Made by a program: the position numbers and the translations under genes
NCBI GenBank assembly: GCA_032718475.1
Contig: JAUCBJ010005162.1
Location: 1-24,511, forward strand
Direction: 5' to 3'
Length of the DNA stretch: 24,511 bases
Source: Nemertoderma westbladi
Taxonomy: Eukaryota; Xenacoelomorpha; Nemertodermatida; Nemertodermatidae
Shown here: positions 17,901-24,511 of the stretch, one piece after another
Numbering within the stretch: the stretch's first letter is position 1
Layout: the number at the start of each line of letters is the position of its first letter
Notes under the pieces: generated by a model
Database searches by the model: none
The model's input: only the letters and a program-made list of their open reading frames with translations
Told to the model about the DNA's origin: nothing

Positions 17901-18567
17901 TGAAGGCTTTTATTTGCTTTCCAGTGGTGTGTATCAGAGGTTCAGTTTGTCAGCCAAAATGTATACAGAACCGCAATGCATACTGGAATTGAATGAAGGA
18001 ATGCGACCTAAGCCAGATGAAAAAATTGCAGATACTGCTGGTAGTGCCATTGCTGTTGCTGAAGAAACTGCAACAGAAAATGTAGTAGAGGAAACACAGG
18101 CAGAAGTTACTAATGATGGTGATGGTGAAACATCCTCAAATATTCATGATCAAATAGCAAAGATGAAGGAAGAATTCCTAAAAGCAGGTGAAGGTGAAGA
18201 TGGTCTGACAACAATATCTCATAGTTCAGTGGTTGTTAGTCAGAAGGTTGTGGAGACAACTCACACTACACGTCTGATAGGTTCGGATGGTGATGTTACT
18301 GAACAAAGTAAGACTGAGAAAACGTTTACAAAGGAAGTCAAGGTGGAAGGGGATGCTGATGATGATATGGTGGCACAAATGGAAATAGGATTGGAAAAGA
18401 CACGATTAGGCGATCATGACTCTGTTATTGAAGAAGATTCTGACTTGAAGAAAAATGTTGTTGATAAACAAGGCGAGGATGCAGATATTACATTGGATGA
18501 AGTTAAAGATCATTTGAAGGAAGAAGTAACAGATCATTTGAAGGAAGAGTTGGCTCCTGATGCTTGA
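14992..18567 (+). CDS. LLGL: Lethal(2) giant larvae homologue (LLGL), intronless, 1191 aa
   Basis: Lgl is a cortical scaffold that binds Par-6/aPKC, non-muscle myosin II and syntaxins, and sets basolateral identity. Family marks in order: DLFSFRETAQHGFP (about 33-46), the Lgl-specific IPYGP (281-285) and FIGGMPRASYGDRNS (307-321), GHENGNVCIW (445-454), PPFRKVGDYDPYSDDPRL (489-506), FVWKGH (557-562), the aPKC-site segment TLKQTLRESFRRIRKKK (644-660), KHRAPVIGMSVVD (831-843) and near the end DITLDEVKDHL (1165-1175), like the fly protein. There is no C-terminal SNARE, which separates it from tomosyn. Length is close to the family's 1000-1160. ATG 14992 has G at -3 and +4; the upstream frame is open only to a TAA at 14941. 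TTTAATTCAG (14926-14935) could be a splice acceptor for a 5' UTR exon. Two of three aPKC serines are Thr, a Lys/Glu-rich stretch follows, and no intron interrupts the frame. No poly(A) tract follows, so a retrocopy origin is unproven. Confidence 0.97.
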   Translation: MASAAAAVRHTATKVIYRLKRGDKDESKEVQKDLFSFRETAQHGFPSNPSAIAYDESLDLLAIGTQSGELKVVGKPGVVFSGFHGNNGSVKQLFFLADQGRIVSLTRKDNKEDYIHLWEVNSINENSAHIQEVKQIQIEEALGSTTTCCIEGDGSVLYIGTSKGNLHVVDIKAFTLVESKIVLEAILQNVPDDYKANPGCVQVVSTHPLKPNKILIGFSRGLIVLWDNSISHAEHTYVTNQPLEDLAWHSNGAEFSSVHVDGSLINWTTAHAQSPHHGPSIPYGPFPCNPITKLTTVTGKCSKLTVFIGGMPRASYGDRNSVTVMQGRSHVAYDLPSKVIDFVVISVGKGLEREPKTIFVLTEEELICIDLTSEGWPVVQKPYLNSVHFSPITYAIHYTDVNESLWDSIATIAGMQGGVSNNQWPITGGKNCHDMSVKRDILISGHENGNVCIWAIGGITLSMLYKINTGNVFVNDVESPETVASEEWPPFRKVGDYDPYSDDPRLAVQKIALSEDQTSLIIAGTSGHILVYKFNKESSQAEIKALEADIVGDTEGFVWKGHQPLTLRSGSQEFIPGFQPVMLVQSNPPAMVTALAVQSGSGLVSFGTGHGFAVVDLVAEKVVLTKCTLEVPSPESSEDSKRKTLKQTLRESFRRIRKKKSPAAPTESDATSSKDKGDSKPETIKEETKEEADEDNDKGKNLEKGEKEGEEKEKEDKKETEKQGNEDDKDKEAKVGNIELENKEVKQVVEEDEKVIPRSEKKQELASAPSMIRFLFFSATNFRDSTSGSHTLWAGTNSGQIFIFDVGSPDSEKRSDEGIIVKLSKELKLKHRAPVIGMSVVDKLSSHVSSTNEASKDDTKDEKKQAPVQEKSILVVCSEEQIKQFELPSLKPRKKYKFVSHGGAKCRKIGFVKFVSSNDDSREERCMCCLDSQGNVAVYSLDNLKQQMKESVITSENVAGITSCLFTSYGEGFYLLSSGVYQRFSLSAKMYTEPQCILELNEGMRPKPDEKIADTAGSAIAVAEETATENVVEETQAEVTNDGDGETSSNIHDQIAKMKEEFLKAGEGEDGLTTISHSSVVVSQKVVETTHTTRLIGSDGDVTEQSKTEKTFTKEVKVEGDADDDMVAQMEIGLEKTRLGDHDSVIEEDSDLKKNVVDKQGEDADITLDEVKDHLKEEVTDHLKEELAPDA
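16987..17280 (+). other. Lys/Glu-rich low-complexity region within LLGL
   Basis: Residues about 666-763 are dominated by Glu, Lys and Asp (for example EKGEKEGEEKEKEDKKETEK), just after the aPKC-site segment and before propeller sequence resumes at about residue 768. The corresponding linker in fly Lgl is shorter and not so charged, from what I recall. The purine-rich sequence gives a long Ser/Phe-rich antisense open frame (16818-17363), which is a shadow. Confidence 0.85.
18507..18548 (+). repeat. 18-bp direct repeat in the LLGL C-terminus
   Basis: AGATCATTTGAAGGAAGA occurs at 18507-18524 and 18531-18548, giving DHLKEE twice near the C-terminus with 24-bp period (in frame). The frame-preserving duplication extends the tail after the conserved DITLDEVKDHL. 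Confidence 0.9.
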
Positions 18568-19880
18568 GTTTGATCTAGCGAATTTTGAAATATCGAAAAC
18601 ATAGGCAAGTTGGAATTCAAGACAATTATATTTCCATAAACATTTGCTTAATCATTCCTATAATTGAAGATAAAGTTTTGTTTATTTCTACCGTAATTCA
18701 TTAATTGAATGAATATGTACTAATAACTTTATTGACCGTCATCTATATTATTCATACTACTAGGTGTCAAAATTATATGAGCTTTAAACCAAACTCGATG
18801 AGACTAGATGTGTAATTGTTGCTTGCTTTTATTGTTCTTATTTCTTATGTTATATATATATACACTGTTTTACGGTGTTGGATGTTTTGTATTATTTGCT
18901 TGGGTGTATTATTTTAAACCTGCCATATTTCATTATATGCCTTTTTTCGTCTTAAATGCACATTTTTGCTTATCAATATTGTTTATACTGTATTGTGTAG
19001 CTGGCTGAGTTGTTGCTTCCATTTCATGAGTTATTGTATTTGCCATTATAGAAACAAAGTATCATATTTCCTAGCAACGAGTTAGACTTTGATTTTTCCA
19101 TATTGTTGGTTTAACACTTAGGCCTACAATGAACTCGGTGTAATTACAGTAGTTGTCATTTATTATTGTGATATTTTGTGTTGTCAGTATGTGAGTCATA
19201 ATGCGTGGAACTTGTCTTGGATTACCAGATCGGAATTACGAATCGTCAGTTATGCAGGTATTTTATAATGAATTAAATGTTCTCGAGTTGGTACATTTCA
19301 TTCAATAATAATTCTACGTTATTTATATATATAAATGAAGAAAACGCATTTAGTAGATAGATATAATGGTATCGGTATAAGTATTCGGTTGTAGTCTTGC
19401 ACGATTCTGAATGTGATGCACTAATTAGGTAAAATTATTATTTTCATAATTATTTTTATGGTGAATAACATGGGAAAAAGGTATATTTAAAATGCTTCCC
19501 GTTTAAAGTATATCATTTGAATAGTTTTGCAGTTTAGACAGCCATTTGCAATTAATATCTTAATTGATTTTTCTTTGATTACGACTACAACATCAAGTAG
19601 TACAGTATACCTATTCTGGAATATTAAAGAATATAGTATTCTATCATGTAGATAACAGATTTTATGGGCGTGGAAAAGGTACGATAATTCGTTGAAGATT
19701 TGGTACTTAAATTTAAGTAGTTGTTTTTCATTAATTTATTTAAACTAACTTCTTGAAATTAAGTCGGATTGTGAGATTTGCCTATGGTTGTTAAAATGTT
19801 ATGCAATATTATATTGGCTTATAAATGTTAGTTAAATGGTATTGTATAAGTACTAATTTGAACTAATGTTGTTTGTTGTG
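18568..19880. other. LLGL 3' flank, AT-rich
   Basis: Probably holds the LLGL 3' UTR. No AATAAA is seen near the stop; the nearest candidates are ATTAAA at 19272-19277 and 19623-19628, so the poly(A) site is unresolved. A hydrophobic 66-codon frame at 18808-19008 starts with ATG, but its composition is what T-rich sequence gives by chance. TAGGCCTA at 19119-19126. Confidence 0.5.
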
Positions 19881-20445
19881 GGGCGAGCCACGTAAGTCCA
19901 GGTGAGCCTTAGCGTGGGGGTATAATTAGAGGACACGCCTGTCGTCCTCGTAAATTTTTGAATGCTAATAAGTCTATCAATCATTAATGAAATGGAACCA
20001 AACGTGGTACACATGTAGTCTATGAAAAGTTTAGAAATTGTCAGAGAGGCAGACTTACGTAGTTCATCTGGCTGCCGCTAGGGGGGCATATGACTAGGTA
20101 CTCTAATTGTACCTCTACGCAAAGGCTTATCTGGACTTAGATACTAGAACAAAATCGCCTCCGCTTTGCAGGACATTGCTTTCGCCGTGAGGACCAGCCA
20201 GTGCATAATCTTGTACATTGGCAGCCTCATGGTGTGAATAAGCATGGTGGACAGCCCATGACTTTCTTGAGACGCATCTTAAAGGACACTGGCCTTAAAG
20301 ATGCGGATGATCTAGCAAATGTCATGGGTGATAGGGAGTGTGGCGGTGCAATTTTGTTGATAAGCCGGCACAGCATTCTTAAAAATGCAGCTGCAATGCA
20401 GCATGCCGATCCTAGTAGTAGTAGTGGACTTAGGTGCTGCGCGAA
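19881..20445. mobile_element. Small element with 41-bp inverted termini (MITE-like)
   Basis: 19891-19931 and the reverse complement of 20101-20140 plus 20434 align over 41 bp without gaps, 34 matches (AAGTCCA and AATTAGAG at the two ends of the match). Weaker similarity continues outward (GGCGAGCCAC against GCGCAGCAC). A further related copy of the end, AGACTTACGTAG, lies at 20051-20062. There is no ORF between the termini. The right end is split by retrotransposon copy B. Without that insertion the element is about 270 bp. The exact ends and target duplication are not resolved, so superfamily is unassigned. Confidence 0.65.
20141..20424 (+). mobile_element. 5'-truncated non-LTR retrotransposon, copy B
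   Basis: About 95% identical to the last 290 bp of copy A (14124-14410). In frame from 20144 it reads LEQNRLRFAGHCFRRE, then VHWQPHGVNKHGGQP, LRRILKDTGL and VMGDRE, the typical C-terminal tail of such RT ORFs; a frameshift follows at about 20339. It ends in (TAG)n. TGGACTTAG at 20132-20140 and 20425-20433 is a clear 9-bp target-site duplication. It has the G near 20168 that copy A lost. Confidence 0.9.
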
Positions 20446-23259
20446 GTCCTTACGAACGTGTAACTATCTACATTCTAACTCTATATTAAGCCGTGTTATT
20501 TAGAAATTATTACTTAATAGGGTAGAATTATAATTTTTATTTTACTGATAATAATTTACACTTTACTCTTTGAATTATGATTCATTTACTTCGCCGAATT
20601 ACTTACTGTATCTTAGCCTGTTAAATCACTGATGTATCTACGTGGTTCTTCTTAATTACACCGTATTATATATTGCCCAAGAGTAGTGTAGGCCTATAAT
20701 AAACAGTATTGTTTGTTTATCATCATATTTCCAATGACTGTTATTGGAAATCCTACAACCGTTATTTGACACAATGACATTTAAAGACAATTAATAAGTC
20801 TAGTTTTATTTTAAATTCAGGGAGAATACCTCACCTTTACGCCGGCTTTTTTTATTAAACACCATTTGGTAATGAAATCTTATATGATGAACGAAATTTT
20901 CTACTATTCTGTACGTCTGCGTAATTATTACGTAATTTTAGTGTGTCAATGTGTCACAGTAACAGCCGAGTCAACTGCAGTCACTGTTGCAGTTGACGGT
21001 AACAGTAACAGGGGGATTAATTTTCTGAATTCATCTACAAGACTACGGCTCCTTACGTGTACTCAAAGCAATAGTTAGTCGGTAGATATGAGGGATACTT
21101 TTCTTTTTCACTTTTCTCAATGTCCCATTTTATCATTTAATATATGTTACAAGGAATTGTGGTGGAAAATAAAATTACTTACTTCATTGGGTCTAAATAA
21201 CTTTACAAGATTACAGAATTTGCGTGGTCTCTCTCTTTAATTATCTTTAATTGAATCTAAAAGTAATGAAACTCGTTCTGTAATCATATAAAGTAATAGT
21301 GATGTAAACAATTATTATTGTATTCTAACGTCATGGAGGTAGACCTACATTATTGGTAGAGAATGGTATTATGGTTATTATTTGGTAGTTTTTATAATAT
21401 TAGTTGTTGTGTTTGTAATTTTCTAATATCCTTACTATTTAATTATTGTATTATTACTATTTATACGGTGGTTGCATATCAAATGAACGTGCTTGGTTTT
21501 TCATATTAAAAGCGCAGCGTTTTACTTTAAGAACGAAGAAGGGTAAAAAAATATATTCGTCTACATTTTACGCTTTATTTATTTCAGTTGTTAAGAACGA
21601 TAGTATCGGAATGTATTTATAATGGTCTATAATGTTATAATCTATCGTGAAATATTTTCGGTTTTAAACTAAAAATTGTGAGGGATTGAATACAAAACGC
21701 TTGTTCAGAATGACTAATATTGAATAATTAACCTCACCATGCACATAATTTGGTTATACATGTACCATCATTGGTTGGCTTTTTGACTAATTTCTTTCGT
21801 GTAGTATCAATCTTATAGAATAGGCTATTATTTATGAAAGTTTGCAATTGTTTTCCTTCTTTCAGGGTATTGTTGTAGTAAAGAACTAATTTTATCATGA
21901 AGTTGTCTTTAAACTTTGTTGACAAGTGATTTATTATTTTACAAGATTTATCAGATTTTAAAATAATTTTAAACACAACTTAATGCTTAAAGCTACTGAT
22001 TCTTAAATTTTATGGTGTCTATTACATAACCATTATTAATAGATTATAGCGTTGGTCTACTGTAGTTGAAGGTTATTCACATAATGCGTTAATTTGGAAT
22101 TTTAATACCGATTGTTTCAGAAAAAAACAAATATTAATTATATGGAAAACTGGGCTTTTTATCCAATGATCCTGTTTTCATGTAATCGCAATTTATTCCA
22201 AAACATTGCCTTTTCGCCACCCCTCTCTCCTGTATATAATACTGTAGTACCTGTAGAGTGAGCAAAACGTTTAAAATAGTTAAATGTTATCTTAAAACCT
22301 TACTGATAATTCGAAGATTTACAGGTATTAGCACTCTGAATTGCGGAATCAAAGTTCATTCGTCTCCGCAATTGTGGAAAATAATAAAATTTTATTTTAT
22401 TCCCAGAGATGGTTATAAAAAGGTTAAAAGGCAATCTTTATGGAAGAGTAATTTTACATGTGCTTTGAGCGCTTTAGCTACAAATATTAAACGTAACATA
22501 TAACATATCTACATTTGTTTGAGCAAATATGGCAGTTTAGTTATTATTATGTAATTAAAAAAAAACAGAATGTAAGTTATTTTTTCATTTGTGATACTTT
22601 ATCGTTCCGTTAGTGACGCACCATCTAGTGATTGCATGAGATTTGAAGCAAAGATAGTTTCACCACCCGGCGACTTATTGGTGGGCGAATTATAATTTAT
22701 ATTTTCCATTTCATTGTTTAGCTTCGACGAACGTTTAGTATCTCCGGTGATAAGATACACAGTTAAATCGCAGTTATACTTTAACCTCCTTGTGGTGGTT
22801 CTAATATTCATGTTTTTGCATCAGCTGTAGGTAATTTATTCTATCAAAAAATACACCATATTCTGGAACAGTTTGTTTATATTTCTTTATAGTGCTGACA
22901 CTCCACGGGATAAAAATATTGTTACATTTTTATCGGCAAATGACATACAGTATATGACATATATGACATATAAACGCCACGTTAACCAATAGTATGTATA
23001 AAAATCGTAAAGAATTCTCAGACATAAATTATTAATTATGTTTTTTCATTATAGGTTTTTATTCTTCGCCCACACGTAAGGCTCTCATTAACTGTTTATT
23101 ACGTTCATCAGGGGATCTACTATAGTTTCTCATTAAAATCAATTGCTATATAAAATACTGTATATCAGAATTATGTGTATTGTATAATAAAATCGTCTCG
23201 CGCATATGAAAATCATGGATCTTTACCGCCTACACCTAAACCTACGCCTAAACATATAG
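20446..23259. other. AT-rich intergenic stretch without a recognised gene
   Basis: No gene could be supported on either strand. Open frames such as 20866-21078, 21734-21976, 22258-22503 and 22599-22811 have no recognisable domain; the 22258 frame starts at GTG. A perfect hairpin lies at 20970-20997 (GTCAACTGCA, 8-nt loop, TGCAGTTGAC). TAGGCCTA at 20689-20696. Around 22948-22972 a few short TATGACATA repeats occur. Confidence 0.55.
20970..20997. repeat. Perfect 10-bp hairpin
   Basis: GTCAACTGCA, loop GTCACTGT, TGCAGTTGAC. It is flanked by GTAACAG repeats (20958-20965, 20999-21010). No linked gene. Confidence 0.8.
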
Positions 23260-24420
23260 TACAGTAGATATACTGTATGTATAGGCCTATGCACACATAC
23301 TGTAAACTGGTAGGTAGGCCTATGCACACATACTGTAAACTGGTAGGTAGGCCTATGCACACATACTGTAAACTGGTAGGTAGGCCTATGCACACATACT
23401 GTAAACTGGTAGGTAGGCCTATGCACACATACTGTAAACTGGTAGGTACAGTAGATATACTGTATGTATAGGCCTATGCACACATACTGTAAACTGGTAG
23501 GTAGGCCTATGCACACATACTGTAAACTGGTAGGTAGGCCTATGCACACATACTGTAAACTGGTAGGTAGGCCTATGCACACATACTGTAAACTGGTAGG
23601 TAGGCCTATGCACACATACTGTAAACTGGTAGGCCTATGCACACATACTGTAAACTGGTAGGTAGGCCTATGCACACATACTGTAAACTGGTAGGTAGGC
23701 CTATGCACACATACTGTACTGTAAACTGGTAGGTAGGCCTATGCACACATACTGTAAACTAGGTAGGCCTATGCACACATACTGTAAACTGGTAGGTAGG
23801 CATATGCACACATACTGTACTGTAAACTGGTAGGTAGGCCTATGCACACATACTGTAAACTGGTAGGTAGGCCTATGCACACATACTGTAAACTGGTAGG
23901 TAGGCCTATGCACACATACTGTAAACTGGTAGGTAGGCCTATGCACACATACTGTAAACTGGTAGGTAGGCCTATGCACACATACTGTAAACTGGTAGGT
24001 AGGCCTATGCACACATACTGTAAACTGGTAGGTAGGCCTATGCACACATACTGTACTGTAAACTGGTAGGTAGGCCTATGCACACATACTGTAAACTGGT
24101 AGGTAGGCCTATGCACACATACTGTAAACTGGTAGGTAGGCCTATGCACACATACTGTACTGTAAACTGGTAGGTAGGCCTATGCACACATACTGTAAAC
24201 TGGTAGGTAGGCCTATGCACACATACTGTAAACTGGTAGGTAGGCCTATGCACACATACTGTACTGTAAACTGGTAGGTATGCCTATGCACACATACTGT
24301 AAACTGGTAGGTAGGCCTATGCACACATACTGTAAACTGGTAGGTAGGCCTATGCACACATACTGTAAACTGGTAGGTAGGCCTATGCACACATACTGTA
24401 AACTGGTAGGTAGGCCTATA
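23260..24420 (+). repeat. 33-bp satellite array, about 34 units
   Basis: The unit starts AGGCCTATGCACACATACTG and repeats every 33 bp (for example 23283, 23316). Because 33 is a multiple of three, most frames stay open and give repetitive polypeptides (11-residue period) on both strands; none is a gene. Five units carry a 5-bp insertion (CTGTACTGTA) at 23714, 23815, 24051, 24155 and 24259. One unit lacks 3 bp (near 23760). The left flank TACAGTAGATATACTGTATG (23260-23279) is repeated at 23447-23466, so a 187-bp block was duplicated. The array ends at CCTATACAGTACT; 24421-24511 is plain AT-rich sequence. Confidence 0.97.
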
Positions 24421-24511
24421 CAGTACTAAGTACATCTCACTATTGATTCTTAAAACTGTTGATTCAGAATTTCGAAGCGAAGATTTTATTACACGCAGTA
24501 TTAGGAATCCT

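Noticed and set aside
14992-18567. Tomosyn (STXBP5), the other Lgl-like family
   Set aside because: No C-terminal R-SNARE segment, and the aPKC-site motif plus GGMPRASYGD match Lgl proper.
18808-19008. 66-codon hydrophobic ORF after LLGL
   Set aside because: T-rich sequence yields Leu/Phe/Tyr/Cys-rich translation by chance; no promoter or conserved motif is seen, and it probably lies in the 3' UTR.
23213-24435. Many open frames up to 161 codons on both strands encoding repeats such as HRPTYQFTVC
   Set aside because: They are translations of the 33-bp satellite, whose period is a multiple of three, so several frames stay open on both strands at once.

Overview
This is a eukaryotic window, almost certainly from an animal nuclear genome. 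It holds one full-length homologue of the metazoan polarity protein Lethal(2) giant larvae (LLGL), fragments of non-LTR retrotransposons, tRNA-like SINE pieces, TATA and AATAAA signals, and three large tandem-repeat arrays. Base composition is AT-rich. No operons, ribosome binding sites or bacterial genes are visible. The exact animal cannot be named; a repeat-rich marine invertebrate would fit, but that is inference.

Layout. 137-948 is a 42-bp satellite (about 19 copies) ending beside a possible tRNA-like relic and a C25 tract. 1682-1975 looks like a tiny self-contained gene: a TATA box, a 47-codon ORF with a hydrophobic leader and an amidation/dibasic cleavage motif (FGKR), and a poly(A) signal. 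It may be a neuropeptide-like precursor. 3576-11537 is a very large imperfect palindrome. Blocks A, B, satellite, C and D on the left are mirrored as D', C', one satellite relic, B' and A' on the right, around a C26 tract at 9485-9510. Its left arm carries a 31-bp satellite of 136 units (4711-8926), whereas the mirror arm keeps one degenerate unit (9829-9853). 12831-14843 is a second imperfect palindrome, with a CR1/L2-like 3' fragment in its left arm and a truncated RT element in its loop.

LLGL (14992-18567) begins about 150 bp after this second palindrome and is uninterrupted by introns, which is unusual for the family. It has the three-site aPKC phosphorylation motif, but two of the three serines are threonines, and a Lys/Glu-rich stretch follows. 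Downstream are AT-rich sequence, a terminal-inverted-repeat element (about 19881-20445) with a second RT fragment inserted in its right end (9-bp target duplication), and a 33-bp satellite (23260-24420) built around TAGGCCTA.

Apart from LLGL and the small peptide candidate, nearly every open frame in the window is a translation of repeats. The arrays make up about a quarter of the window, and inverted repeats dominate much of the rest.
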